Source of the DNA: Scolanthus callimorphus
Taxonomy: Eukaryota; Cnidaria; Anthozoa; Actiniaria; Edwardsiidae
Direction of reading: 5' to 3'
NCBI GenBank assembly: GCA_033964015.1
Contig: CM066919.1
Span: 4,926,101-4,990,100 of the forward strand
Length of the DNA: 64,000 nucleotides
This document shows positions 12,150 through 24,294 of the stretch, piece after piece. How positions within the stretch are numbered: position 1 is the stretch's first letter; every line of letters starts with the position of its first letter. The notes beneath the pieces were generated by a model. The model was not told the DNA's origin. It searched no databases and saw only the letters and a program-made list of their open reading frames with translations. Both the position numbers and the translations under genes were made by a program.

Positions 12150-13315
12150 ATCTGGAAAAGGCAAAATAAAAGTATTTAGTCAATACCGAAAGTAATTCTT
12201 GCATTCTGATTATACACAAAGAAAGGTGAATGTGTTATGAGTTCAGCCAAGCGAATTTTGTTATTGTTCCTTATTCTCATCATGCTTATTCAATTTTGCA
12301 AAAGCTCAGAGATTTTATCATCTTCCTCAATTTTGTCTTGACTATTCATCACTTAATTTGAGGGTGTCAACGCGTTTAAGTACGATTTTAATGAGCTTTT
12401 TCAATCGTTGTTATAGTGATATAACAGAAGATGGATATTTAATAGCTCGGTGTTCTCTTTTGCAAGGAATTGTTTTGTTCCATTCTCTCGCTCTCCGGGG
12501 TAGCCGAGGCTACCTTTTTTGTTTAGTTTTCTTTGTTTTCGCCACACCTTATTTAGGTTGCTTGACTCAGGTTTCTCAATAGGTTGCCTCGGCTTCCCCG
12601 GAGGAGTTATCTAATACTCTTCATTGCTCTGTCCTCGGACGGGGTATTCCGGGGTTGCGGACGGCTGGCTGTTGAAATCCTGGTTTGGTTTCTCGCGTGT
12701 ACATTCAAGTCTTTTCTGAAATTGTTTACTTGTTACCTTTGCTAACTTGATCCTCTGCTATTGATTAGAAAACAATTTTCATCGTTTCTGACCTTAATGT
12801 ACCTGTATTGGTGTACTTCTCGTTCTTGTTATTATTGTTCAAAATTTACTTTGTTGAATTTTTTGTCTCTTTTCTGCATACTCGAGGGTCCGGCGGAATC
12901 TGCGAGAGTTCTTAGCGTCTCGTCCCCTCGAGCATGCTTTTTCTGAGTTTTGGGGAGAAGTACACCTTTTGTGTGGTATAATTAGGTTATTTCATTGGAC
13001 TTCCCACTCTCTCCTCATCTCCATGGTTGTAATGGTATTTTGTCAGGGTAAATTATTTATAAAGTTTCGGCAAAGCGGCGCTTCAAAATCTTTCGGAGTT
13101 TGGGCTCTGCCTCCGTGTAAGAATCTGTGTATTGTTCACGAGTTGCGTCACAAAGCCTCCTTTGTTTAGTAGAACGAATCATGATGAAATAGTAAATGAA
13201 CGCAATGGCGTTCTCTGGTAATGGTTCTTACACGGAGGTATACCCGGAGTTTGGGAGTGAGTCGATTTTAGTAAGTGGAGGACCTGCAGTATTCGTCATA
13301 CAGGCCGCGGAGCCA
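12150..13315. other. Intergenic, no gene recognised
   Basis: No supported gene. A small inverted motif, GGTAGCCGAGGCTACC, sits at about 12,499, and an inverted pair TCTGCCTCCGTGTAAGAA / TTCTTACACGGAGGT spans about 13,106-13,240. Confidence 0.35.
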
Positions 13316-13729
13316 GGTCTCCTTACCCATATCTTATATAGAGCACAATGGGACCAAGTGAGAATATATAACTATTCTCACTTGGGACCAACAGTGCCTA
13401 TATAGGATATCAACTCATTAGCATAATTGTCAGTTGCCTTTAGTCCTCGGCGCAAGATGGCGTCCTTGGTAGAGGACGCTGTGTTGGCGGGTTTCATTGT
13501 GCTTATTTCGAGGCCTGATGGAGCTACTTTTCTTGTTACCCGCCCTCCCTCCCTCTTTGCTGTATTGTTTTGATTTCGGGTTTCATTGTGCTCATTCCGA
13601 GGCTTGGTGGAGCTACTTTCCTTACCCTCCCTCCCTCTTGCTAGATTGTCATCTTTAGCTCCGCCAGGTCTCCTTACCCATATCTTATATAGAGCACAAT
13701 GGGACCAAGTGAGAATATATAACTATTCA
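13316..13729. repeat. Nested duplicated blocks
   Basis: The ~60-base block starting GGTCTCCTTACCCATATC occurs at 13,316 and 13,669. Between them lies the second copy of the 10,914 block (13,372-13,447) and a duplicated phrase, GGGTTTCATTGTGCT (about 13,479 and 13,578). CTATATAGGATATC-like and TATATAGAGCAC-like motifs make the blocks partly self-complementary. Confidence 0.7.
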
Positions 13730-15398
13730 AGGATTTGTCACACGAAATTTCGGCACCTTCTGCCAAGTAGTTCTCGAGATATCGCCAAAGCTATTTATGT
13801 CACGCAACACCAGTCACGTATTTTGAACTTGCCGTATTTCACTCGATTTGCACCGTTCTTACCTTTTTGGCACGTCAGTCTGTTATAAACGTTCATATTT
13901 TACCATACTGATACTATTCTTATAATTTGGATTGCAAATAGCGTCGTTTTGGAGACCCGATTAATTGGCCGCCATTATGGAGCCACTCTACTGGGGCTCC
14001 AACATGGCGGCTCCATACAATTACTGTACAAAATGGCGCACATTCACTTGCTAATATCTCGCTCGGAAAGTGACCAATCGACCTAAAATTTTCCTAAAAT
14101 TTTTCCGGTCGGTGATTCGTGATCGCTACCCCCCTCCCCCTTCACCCCCCTGATTGACACCTGTTGAGAATCAAATAACCTCTTTCTGAAGACTCATAGC
14201 GTATAGTGCGACACTATCAACATATATTTAAAGTAAGAAACAAATGACAGCGATGTTGACACACAAAGCATTATGAACAGTATTAGCAAAATTACAAAGT
14301 AAAAGGAAAAGCTTTTGTCTATATTTATTTATTTCCTTTGATAAGTATATATATGTTATTAGTTTATTGTTATCGTGTTCCTGTGTTGATCCTGTAATTT
14401 TGATATACTAATGTTAAAAAGTAAGTGTATTTAGCGTCCACACACTGCCTGCCTTGATAAGCTTCGCTATTTGCAGGTAGTCTGCGTTTTAATTTATGAA
14501 TTTAAAATAATAATAAAGATTGATTTATTGTTTGACACTCATTTGATATTCATACACCGCGTCGAGCCACGGATCAGACAATCAACGCAGCAGTCTTCCT
14601 CCCAGCACAAAGCGCGCCTACATTAAGATATCAAGGTAATTTTAAGGTCTGAAATCTGCAAAATCCGAGTTTAGTGTAGCGTAGGTCCTTGCAATCATTC
14701 ATATCAAGAGTAGAACTTCATAGTACGATTACGTGCAATGAGAAGAATAGCATCACTTATCAGGAAACTACAATAAAAAGCTTTTCGCGGTTCTAAGGAA
14801 AATGCTGGGAGTTGCAAGTCTTTTCGGTGTAATTACTTTTGTATTTTCGAGTTGTTATTCTCCCAAAAATCGATTTATTTTTATTCTTACATTGTATTGT
14901 CAAACACTCGTCACGCCAGCGGGATACGTTTATATGACGCTTCTATTTGAGTCGCGCTACCTTCATTTTGTAAACCTAGAGCTGGCCATGAACACCGCAT
15001 GTAGCCATTCGGAAGACTAAAATGAAAATCGTATCCTTTCATTCCTTTTATGAAGAAAAGTATGCACAATATAGTTAACTGCTTGAAAACTGATTTATGC
15101 ACAATGCCATTAACCTCATTGTCTATAATATATTTGTATGCGTACTCGACGACCCTTGGAGGGTAGCGTCACGTTAGCGAATGTGTTACCTTGCTAGTAT
15201 AGTAGAAGCCTCTTGCCCTTTGTTTTCGCTCAACAAAGGAAAGAGGCCTCTGCTAGCAGTGTAGGATGTGTTTAAGTATGACTTTTTTGACATTTGATTT
15301 TGAATTTGAATAAAAACGTTTTGTGTTTTGTTAGACTTTTCTTTGTGAAAAGGAACTCTTTGTGTCTTGGGTTTTGACGGGGTTTTGGTTTCGAACAC
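13730..15398. other. Intergenic with small inverted repeats
   Basis: No gene recognised. An inverted pair GGCCGCCATTATGGAGCC / GGCTCCAACATGGCGGC lies at about 13,967-14,012. A short palindrome, AGAAGCCTCTTGCC / GGAAAGAGGCCTCT, lies at about 15,204-15,252. Confidence 0.4.
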
Positions 15399-15565
15399 AG
15401 GGAATTTCTGCAGAAACCCATCCATGGGAAAAGCTGAATTTCCCATGGTAGAAGAATAGGAAGTGTTCGGATTTCCCATGGCTATCCATGGGAATTCCGA
15501 ACACTTCCCATACGTGTGCCTTGGGAAACTCAGCTTTGCCCATGGATGGGTTTATGCTGACATTC
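15399..15565. repeat. Hairpin with repeated CCATGG cores
   Basis: The left arm (AGAAACCCATCCATGGG, then AGTGTTCGGATTTCCC) is complementary to the right arm (GGGAATTCCGAACACT, then CCCATGGATGGGTTT). The tip is TTCCCATGGCTATCCATGGG. The stem is about 75 base pairs with few mismatches; the flanks do not show a clear target duplication. Confidence 0.75.
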
Positions 15566-15888
15566 CCTGTGGACTTGGAGGATGGTGAGACGAGAACGCT
15601 AAACACTACGTTACCCATAAGGTGTCTAGCCCAGCAACCATCTGGGGAGACGTGTAATTGCCATTCATAATACAGCGGAGTAAGAATCGGTTGACAACGA
15701 AGATGACAGTGCGCTTTGAGACAAGTCTTTGTCTTAATGCAGGAACAGTGTATACAAATGTTTATAATGGTCCAAATCATTTCTAATAATTCAACTAGTT
15801 AGAACCTATCACGTTACGGCATGTCCTGATGATACATGTGATAAACTGGCAACGACTTCATTAATGCGACAATGTTGTGATACACCTA

Positions 15889-16196
15889 CAGGCGCGGATC
15901 CAGGGGGGTTCATCGGGTGCAAATGAACCCCCCCCCCCCCCCCCCCCCCTCCCTCCCTCTACCAACGAACCGATTCTTTGGGATCGGTTCGCTAAAGACC
16001 TTTTGTCATTTCAGAGTGGTTCTTTTCTTTTATGTGACCCAATGTACACAATGTATACCAGTATATTAAATTCACGATCTCGCTTCGAGAGAGCCACGGA
16101 CAACAGAGAAGGATTGGTATAGAATGTTTCATCATACGTTGCACTTCATCTGCAAAATTGAACCCCCCCCCCCCCCCTGGATCCTGGATCCGCCAC
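15889..16196. repeat. hAT-like MITE with long C-runs (CGGATCCAGG ends)
   Basis: The left end, GGCGCGGATCCAGGGGGG, is inverted at the right as CCTGGATCCTGGATCCGCC. Inside are C-runs of about 21 (15,929-15,949) and 16 (16,162-16,177). Related ends occur at 61,019-61,206 and near 52,352. CAG...GGATCC...CTG ends are common in short non-autonomous hAT elements; the superfamily is inferred from that. Confidence 0.6.
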
Positions 16197-16535
16197 TATC
16201 TACATACACCTGGTTGTTATACGATGTGCTAATAGCTGCCATCCATAGTTTATGAGTGGTTTAAAAAGTATAGGCCGCTTTCATTGTCCGCAGTCCGCAT
16301 CTAGGGATCAGACATCCACATCTGTAAATCGCAACTGAACATGTATATGGATATTTGCGGTATACAAAATGTATACATTTATTGTAGTTACAATTGATAC
16401 ATGACTAACACAAGAAGGATAAAGGGGAAGCGATGCCATCACGACACAATGTAGGGATTGATGTAAGAGGATGATTTTTTCAACTGTGAAGATGTCTTTA
16501 ATTATCTATTTATCTTCTCGTTTTGTAGAAAAAAA

Positions 16536-16704
16536 ATGTCCAACTTGAGCTACGTTCATCTTCCTATGAAGAAGCCAAATGAAGTCAAGTTTTCCATCAA
16601 TTTCTGGACGCGACTGTCGAGAAGATGGCCGATGTTGAGGCGCTGATAACGTACGATATGGAGAAAAGGAGGAGATCTATAACCTTCAAAGACATCCGAG
16701 ACAG
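16536..16704 (+). CDS. Acyl-CoA synthetase (AMP-binding), first coding exon, one frameshift
   Basis: After an acceptor-like TTTTGTAG (16,528), an ATG at 16,536 starts MSNLSYVHLPMKKP. From about 16,600 the frame must shift by one base to continue as FLDATVEKMADVEALITYD and ITFKDIRDR, the usual N-terminal part of acyl-CoA synthetases just before the first substrate-binding region. The exon ends at a consensus donor, ACAG|GTAAGA (16,704/16,705), phase 2, matching the next exon at 18,343. The break lies at a T-run (AATTTCTGG, where one more T would restore the frame). Confidence 0.7.
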
Positions 16705-18342
16705 GTAAGAAGCTTGTAAATACAATGCAACTGTAAATGTTCGAGACCGACTCACACAGGGTCGCCACTGCGCAACTGGCAGCCATGCAAGCGGTCATGA
16801 GCACACACACTGCGTGAGGGTCTCACTGCCAGAGAGCTTATTACGTCCTCACAGCAGCCTAGCACCTCAATTCGCTGTCTATTTTAACGGATTTTGCCTG
16901 GCATAATAACGGGGGAGGTGAATAGGTTTGCGGATCGGCGGATTCGGGCCTAAATAGCACACGGATTACGGATTTTAACAAAAGCTCGAGCGGATTTTCG
17001 GATTCTCAAAACGTACCGGATCGCGGATCTATTGAAAATTCGACTTCGGATTTCGGATTCTGATAATCGCAACTACGGATTGTGCAGATTGTTGACTGTA
17101 GGGTCTGTAGACAAATAGCCCTGGATGTTCGAATTTGTAGGCCGTTAATATGCTTTCGTTTTCACATGCTTAATTTCGCATACTTAATAAAACATTTCGG
17201 GCATAAAGAATGACAGCTAGCATACTCTTTTGAGAACTCGCCCTGCGCCATTTATGGAACAAGTGTATCTTGACGAGGAAAAATAAACTCTTCCAAAAAT
17301 GCCCTGCAGTTATAGGCCTAGCATACAGTCACTATGATTGAAAGAAGACCCCGTGGATACTACCATTTCCGTTCAACCCTGAAGCTTGACGATTTTTTCG
17401 CGTAGGTTTACGTTTCAAACGTGCATGTTTTGTCGTGAAGTTGTCGCGATTCTTGCTCGCTGATTGACTGAAAAATAACAATCAAAACAGCAGCCAATCA
17501 GCGAACGAGAAACGCGACTACTTCTCGACAAAGCGTGCACGTTTGAAACGTAAACCTACGCGAAAAAATCGCCACGCTTCAGGGTTGAACGAAAATGGTA
17601 GTAAGCGTGAGTTCGAGGTTACAAGTATAGAAAGTCGTCATTTGGGCCGCGCTTCACGCACATGAGAGTAATAATAGTTTCGTCCTAAATGAATTTCCGG
17701 CGCGCATGCATAACATAACCAACAGGCTCAGGAGCCCATCAATATAGGAGCTTTGATACATAGTTGAGGTAGCGTATTTCAACGTTTATCTACCCTTTCT
17801 CTGAGGCTTGGTGAAATGCGTTTATCAAATCGAATGAAAGTGTACGCCCTCTTTCTGTAAAATGTCTTCTACTAGGTCAAATAAGGGACGGGGGGGACAC
17901 GAAATCGCCGCTAAATAATGACACGTCCCTCAGTGAGAGATGTTCGTGTATAAGCGATACAGTGAAACGTATTTTTTTGAAATTTTCAATTGTTTTCATA
18001 AAATTAAACGTTGCGGATTCGGATTGAAGCGAAAATTTGTGCGGATCGGCGGATTTTTATGAAAAATTGAACGGTTCGGCGGATTTGAGGACCCCTATTC
18101 ATCCCCCCCAATAACCGAATGGCTCATAAGCATGAACCCTGCAACTCGATCGACAAACACATAAATTCCAAGATGATACCTCACTAGTCAAGCTGCTCAA
18201 ATTTTACAAAACAGAGCTTTGTTTAAAGCTAGCAATTGGTCCAGCTAACTAGCATGACTTCCGTACTCAAAAAGTGATCCGATTCAAGACCGTACGGCCT
18301 GCAACAAGGTTTTTTGTAATAGCTGTATCTTGTTCTTTACAG
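16705..18342 (+). other. Intron of the acyl-CoA synthetase gene
   Basis: GTAAGA...TTACAG intron of about 1.6 kb. Most of it is taken up by the GCGGATT-rich composite repeat (16,908-18,112). Confidence 0.6.
16908..18112. repeat. GCGGATT-rich composite repeat with nested hairpin
   Basis: The outer ends are GGGGGAGGTGAATAGG and, inverted, CCTATTCATCCCCCC. Next to both ends are many short GCGGATT / CGGATTTCGGAT motifs (16,930-17,080 and 18,010-18,085). Nested inside, at about 17,362-17,602, is a second palindrome: TACCATTTCCGTTCAACCCT against AGGGTTGAACGAAAATGGTA, with matched GGTTTACGTTTCAAACGTGC arms. A related copy of the outer repeat begins at about 62,887. Confidence 0.75.
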
Positions 18343-19044
18343 GTCAATGTGGCTTGCTCAATCTCTATTAACACTTGGCTTGTCACGCGGGGATGCTGTG
18401 ACGTTAATCGGACCAAGCAGTATTGAATTTGTCATCTCTACCTTCGCGCTCAGTCGCATTGGAGTCAACATCATCTTGGTAGCTCCTGGAGGACTGACAA
18501 AGGATAAGTTGGGCGTGCTCACGAACACTCTTGAAATCAAGGGATTCATTTTGACGCATTCATGGAAGACTCACAGCTATTACAGGTAAAGAAAGGCCTG
18601 GAACAGATGAACAGTAAGAAGCCTGTAGAGTTTATTATCACCATGAGAGACAAGCAACTGAGTACGCACGTGTGCTGCAAGGACGATCTTCAGGTCTTTG
18701 AAACTCTTATTGAGCTTGGCCGACGGATGGAGCGAGTGGAACTCATCAAAGCGCAAGGTAACTGCCAGCCAGACGACCCATGCTACGCTTACTTTACATC
18801 CGGAAGTACCGGGACACCCAAATTTGTGCAATTTGTTAGTGGTAACGTGTCCGCTTCAATGATAACCAGGCCAACGATGTATAACATTTGGCAGCTTGGC
18901 TTGCAGAAAGGCACCCACCACAAGATGTACTGTGATCGACCGATGGCGTGGGTTTTTGGGATTTTGTCCACCCTACGTATCTGCACAGGCGCATCATATG
19001 TCTGGGCTCCAACAGCAGTTGCACTGCAAGCAAGTGAAGACGCG
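18343..19044 (+). CDS. Acyl-CoA synthetase, main exon, 5' part (interrupted by LINE)
   Basis: The exon starts after TTTACAG with the phase the previous exon needs, reading SMWLAQSLLTLGLSRGDAVT. The adenylate-forming P-loop core is clear: YFTSGSTGTPK (about 18,790-18,822). One frameshift is needed at about 18,541-18,543 (AAGGG; one extra G would join LEIKG to GIHFDAF). The frame then runs open to the 13-base AAGTGAAGACGCG at 19,032-19,044, where the LINE begins. Across the LINE the frame resumes exactly (ASEDA, then FEIMAIEKVNC). The product would activate a fatty or other carboxylic acid to its CoA thioester through an acyl-adenylate; the subfamily (ACSF2-, ACSM- or 4CL-like) is unresolved. 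Confidence 0.85.
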
Positions 19045-19115
19045 GGGGAACCTGGGTCGAGCCATGGCCGTGTAAAGACGTGTTTGGAGGTGCTCCGTGA
19101 TTTTTGCACTTTTCT

Positions 19116-19991
19116 ATGGATGTGTTATCAAAAAGATCTAAAAGGAAAAATAGAAAAAGTAGCTCCGACGCCGATACAGAACTAGACCAAGTTAAAAAGA
19201 CCAGAATTAAAAGTGACGGGTCAGATAAAGATTCAAGCACGGAGATGGAAGTACTCGCTTCAAAAGTAGACAAAGTATTGGCCCACCTAGCGTCACTTGA
19301 AGAGAAGTTTAGCGATCTTAGCAGGAAAATTTCCTCCATTGAGTGTAAAACCTCAACTATTGAATGTAAGATGGTTGATTTACAGCATGACCTTAGCGGT
19401 ATTCAAGAGAATCAAAGGAATACAGACGCCAGAGTCGAGGAACTGGAAGAAAGATTGAGCACGCTGCATGATAACGTCATGATAATGCAGGCGAATCTTT
19501 ACGATGTAAAGAGTAAGGCCACGGATGTTGAGAAACTACGTCAGGAAAAATTGTATCTCGAAGTGTATGTGAGACGTGAGAATCTCCGCTTCCATGGTGT
19601 TCCAGAGGCGGAGAATGGTGTGGAAGACACAGAAGAAGTTCTTCGGGAATTTTTGGCGAGCAAGTTGAATATGGGAGAAGATGCCTCTACAATAGAATTC
19701 CAGAGAGTTCACAGGATAGGATCTTATTCCCGGTCGGCTGAGAAACCAAGGCAAATCATCGCCCGCTTCCTCCGTTATCCAGATCGAGAAGACGTGTTCT
19801 CGCACGCAGTCAAGCTGCCGCCAAGATCTGGTGTTGGAGTATCGCCTGATCTTCCCAAAGCGATAGTAAACAAGCGAAAAATGCTGCTTCCAAAACTAAA
19901 GGAGGCCAAGGAGGCGGGAAAAAAAGCCTTCTTCAGTAGATCAGAGCCAGACAAGCTTTTTATTGACAATCGCCAAGTGGACTTTGTCTAG
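19116..19991 (+). CDS. LINE ORF1 protein (L1 ORF1p-like RNA-binding chaperone)
   Basis: An open frame of 291 residues starts at the ATG at 19,116. The N-terminus is basic and Ser-rich (KRSKRKNRKSSSDAD). Residues ~45-140 form a long heptad-rich coiled coil suited to trimer formation. Then comes an RRM-like segment beginning YVRRENLRFHGVPE and a C-terminal domain with RQIIARFLRYPDR, KLPPRSGVGVSPD and FSRSEPDKLFIDN, the order seen in L1-type ORF1p (Transposase_22 family). It is intact, with no frameshift. It would bind element RNA and form the ribonucleoprotein with ORF2p. Confidence 0.85.
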   Translation: MDVLSKRSKRKNRKSSSDADTELDQVKKTRIKSDGSDKDSSTEMEVLASKVDKVLAHLASLEEKFSDLSRKISSIECKTSTIECKMVDLQHDLSGIQENQRNTDARVEELEERLSTLHDNVMIMQANLYDVKSKATDVEKLRQEKLYLEVYVRRENLRFHGVPEAENGVEDTEEVLREFLASKLNMGEDASTIEFQRVHRIGSYSRSAEKPRQIIARFLRYPDREDVFSHAVKLPPRSGVGVSPDLPKAIVNKRKMLLPKLKEAKEAGKKAFFSRSEPDKLFIDNRQVDFV

Positions 19992-20482
19992 AATCAATAT
20001 CCATATTGTTCAGTTATTTTTCTACTGCTCAGTTTATAGGCTCTTCACATTTTTGAATATTTAATTAGGCAAAATGCAAATATTCTGACTGTTTTTTCTT
20101 TTTTCCCTAGGCCGTTAAAAATATTTTTGATCTTTAACTTGAAAAACCAAAACATCCTTTGTTCAGTTAAATACTTAGGAGCACCTGTCACGTGCACTTA
20201 ACAGGTGCAAAGCCAGTTTGTGTGACCCCGCCCAAGCAGCAAAACAATCGTCTATTAGACAGGCTGCTTTATTTAGAATGTATTCCCTTTATGTCCAGTT
20301 GTGTTGGTATGCTTGTTTGTCTATGTCTTTCTTTTTTGTCACACCAATTGCATCATCTTGGCTTTTAAACAATTCAGTGCCCTTTCACATGAGCGTTAAA
20401 TTCACTAAAGAATTTTTGTCTTTGCTATGCTCTTCAGCGAGACACAGGGTAACATGTTTGTTTTATTCACTTTGCTTTCTCA

Positions 20483-23400
20483 ATGCCACAAACTAATATT
20501 CAATTCAATATCCTTTCTCTGAATGCGCGAGGGCTTCGCGATTCTGCCAAGCGCACAGCGGTTTTCAATTGGCTGTCCAAACAAAATTCGGCGATCTCTT
20601 TCATCCAGGAAACCCATTCTACGAAGGATATAGAAAACCAGTGGAAGAAAGAGTGGAGAGGGGACCTGTACTTTGCACATGGTAACAATCAGAGCAGAGG
20701 AGTTATGGTCCTTATTAGAAACGATTTGGATATCGATGTAAGGTCGGTGCAACTGGATCCTTCCGGTAGGTATATTATTCTACAAGCTCTTATACAGGAT
20801 TCGTTATTTGTTTTAGTTAATCTTTACGCACCCCAATGATACGAAGGAACAATGCACTTTTTTTCAATCATTAGGCGGACGTTTAAAAGATATCGAATGC
20901 GAGGAGGAGTTTTCGTTTTTGATTGGCGGTGATTGGAATGTCACTTTCGATTCCTTTTTGGATTGTAGTCCACCAGCCAAAAAAGTTAAAGAATCCGTTA
21001 AATTTGTAGAACAATTGATGGCTGAGCAAGATTTGATCGATATTTGGAGAGTTCACAACCCCGATAAAAAACGTTTTACATGGCGTCAAAACAAACCATT
21101 AATACAAAGAAGACTCGACTTCTGGTTAATTAGTGACTCTTTACAGGACGACATAGAAGACGCTTCAATAAAAATAGCAATCAAAACCGATCATTCCGCA
21201 ATTACATTAAACCTTAATTCCATCATTGATTCTAATCGCGGTCCATCGTACTGGAAGTTTAATAACTCTTTGACAAACGACAAAGACTACGTTGATTTGA
21301 TAAATACAAAATATAATGAATGGTTAGAAGAGGTGTCGTATACGGAGGATATTAGAGTCAAATGGGATTGGATAAAGCATAGCATAAGATTAGAATCAAT
21401 TAAGTATAGCAAAGAGAAGGCAAAAAATAGGAGAAATAAGATGCACGATATAGAAGGGAAAATACAAGAGGCGGAAAAATTATGCTCAGAAAACCCTTCA
21501 GAATTATCTGCACAAAATTTGGAAAAGTTGAAATTTGAATATAATCTAGAATATGAAAATATTGCCCAAGGGATAATCATCCGTTCAAAGGCAAATTGGT
21601 ATGAAAAGGGTGAAAAAAACAATAAGTATTTTTTAAATCTCGAAAATTCAAGGAAGAAAAAAAGTGTAATTAGAAAACTCTATAAAACCGACGGAAAAAT
21701 AACGGTGAACCCAAAAACCATTCTGGACGAAATTCATGAATTCTATGCCGATTTATATTGCGGTAAAGATGCGGACGGCGTAGAGGAACTAAGCCGCCCA
21801 TTTTTGTCTTCTCCCTCAATCCCCAAGCTTTCTTGTTCCCAGAAACAAAAATGTGAGGGAGAGCTTACTGTAACAGAATGCTTCAATATTTTGTCAACAT
21901 TTGAAAACAATAAATCACCTGGCAGTGATGGTCTAACGATTGAATTCTATCAAACCTTCTGGTCCCTCCTAGGTAGTATGCTGGTCCAATGTCTTAATTT
22001 CTCTAACCGAAATGGCGAGCTAAGCACATCCCAAAAACAAGCAATCATAATTTTGATAGAAAAAAAAGGAAAAGACAGGCGTTATATTAAAAATTGGAGG
22101 CCCATCTCTCTTATTAATGTTGACACCAAGATCGCCTCAAAGTGCATTGCCAAACGACTTGAGGGGATTCTCCCTAGCATAATACATCACAACCAAAATG
22201 CCTATGTTAAGGGCAGAACTAATTTTGATGCAATAAGAACTATCGATGATATTATACATTATACAAAACACAATAAGGTGGATTCGTTGTTAACTACAAT
22301 AGACTTCGAAAAAGCTTTCGATTCAGTAAATCGGGATTTTTTGTTGAGAGCTCTTGAAAAGTTCAATTTTGGAAGCTCGTTCATTTCTTGGATAAGTATG
22401 TTTTACAAAAATTTATCCAGCTGTGTAACGAATAATGGATACGCCACACCCTTTTTTAATATTTCATCTGGAGTTCGCCAGGGAGATCCCCTCTCGCCTT
22501 TTTTGTTTATTATTGTTTTAGAGCTTTTGGCTATCCAAATTAGAGATGACCCTCAGATCAAAGGTATCAATGTTGAAGGAAATGAAATAAAGCTTGTATC
22601 CTTTGCGGATGACATCACCGCTTTTTTGAGGGATAAAAGATCTTATATTCATTTGTTTTTGACTCTAAACCGTTTTAGCGTTGTTTCTGGTTTGAAAGTT
22701 AATAAAGATAAGACAGAGGTTTTACGATTAGGATCCATCAAAATTACTGAAGTGGAATTAATGGTCAAAGAGATCAAATCTGCTGTCAAAATTCTTGGCG
22801 TGTATTTTACAAACAATGATAGATTGCTAAAAACGCTTAACTTCGATTCAGTATTTGAATTTATCAGAAACAAGTTTAATGCCTGGAAATGGAGAGGCTT
22901 GTCTATTATTGGAAAGATTCAAATTATTAAAACCTTTATAGTACCTAAGATCTTATACATTTGTTCTGTTACCTCGTGTGATAAGGACTTTTTCAAAGAA
23001 GGGTAAATCGGTTATTGTTTGAATTCGTTTGGAATGGAAAAGACAAGGTAAAAAGACTTTCACTGATAAATGATATCGAAAATGGTGGGTTAAAAATGCC
23101 TGACATCATTTCCATGATCAAGGCTCAAAGAGTTATGTGCATCAAGAAATTCATCAACGGAGAGATGTCTTTTTGGAAAACAATACTAAATTGTTATTTA
23201 AAAAGTGTAGGCGGACAGTTTCTTTTTCATTGTAACTTCGAAGTGGATAAGTTAAATTTGAACAGTAATTTCCCCGCCTTCTATCGTGAGGCATTGGAAG
23301 CCTGGATTGAGCTAAATCAATCAGTTAAAATAGAAACAGCGGAGGATATCGCAAACCAGTTATTATGGAATAACAAGTTAATTTGCCTAGGAAAAAAATC

Positions 23401-24294
23401 CGTGTACCATAAGTGGATGTCTTTTAAAGGTATAAATAAAATTGGAGACTTGTTTGCTGAAGATGGCACCCTTTTATTTCAGAGTACAGATACTAACCTT
23501 GATTTTCTGGATTTATTTTTCCTAAAACGTATTTATGAGGCGTTACCTTCTCCGTGGAAATCGTTGTTAAAACAATCTGTCTCATGCATTGCCACACTGA
23601 CTTTGCCATTTCAACGTGATGAGTATGTACTGGATTTCGACACAACTTCTATTTTACTTTTTAAGGCATCCTCACGTACTTTCTATAATCGTGTACTGTC
23701 CTTTAAGACTGTGCCGCCTACTGCGCAAGCCCACTACAATGCTTATTTTTCTCCCGCCACTATTGAATGGAAAAACGTGTATTTAATTCCTTACGTTTGC
23801 TCAATTGAGACAAAAATCCGTGAGTTCCAGTTCAAGTTTTTGCATCGCATCATCTACACAAACTCAAAATTATACAAAATTGGCAAAGTGCACTCTCCTC
23901 TCTGCTCTTTTTGTGCGAAAAATATTGAAACAATGGAACACCTTTTTGGTCCTGCTCAGTCGTTCAATCCTTTTGGTTTAGTGTGCAGTCATTTCTTTCA
24001 AAATTCGAAATATCCAAAGAACCCCTCAAAGAAATTGATATGGCTCTGGGGTTATACAAGTCTTTCAAAAGCTTTATTTTGCTGAACCATTTAATAATTC
24101 TTGCAAAATATCACATTTTTTCTTGTAAAATACGTGATCAACCACCTACGCTCACAAACTTTAAAAACAGATTGAAATATGTACATGAAATTGAACTTCG
24201 CCTTTCTAGAGAAAAGGGTAACTTAGTTTTTCATTTTCAAAAATGGGATCCTCTTTCAAATATTCTCAGTCCATTAACCCAATCTGAGTCCTAA
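20483..24294 (+). CDS. LINE ORF2 protein (AP endonuclease - reverse transcriptase), three frameshifts
   Basis: The ATG at 20,483 opens an APE-type endonuclease: NARGLRD, FIQETHS, GGDWNV, RRLDFWLISD and TDHSAI. The reverse transcriptase follows with SPGSDGLT, NWRPISLIN, FEKAFDSVNRDFL, GVRQGDPLSPFLF and the catalytic FADD (about 22,601-22,612). The C-terminal part has a CxxC...H knuckle (CSFCAKNIETMEH, about 23,904). Three breaks occur. Near 20,835 one extra C in CCCC separates LYAP from NDTKEQ. Near 23,001-23,003 a GGG run ends the frame and VNRLLFEFVW continues in another. Near 23,947 a T-run is one T short. Each is a one-base (or equivalent) change in a homopolymer, so this may be an assembly artefact over a working ORF. 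The L1/Tx1 clade call is by motif style. Confidence 0.9.

Noticed and set aside
13196..13888. ORFs of 69 and 100 codons
   Set aside because: They run through duplicated repeat blocks and share the repeat-derived peptide GLLTHILYRAQWDQ.
19536..19969. Minus-strand ORFs across LINE ORF1
   Set aside because: Shadows of the ORF1 coding frame.
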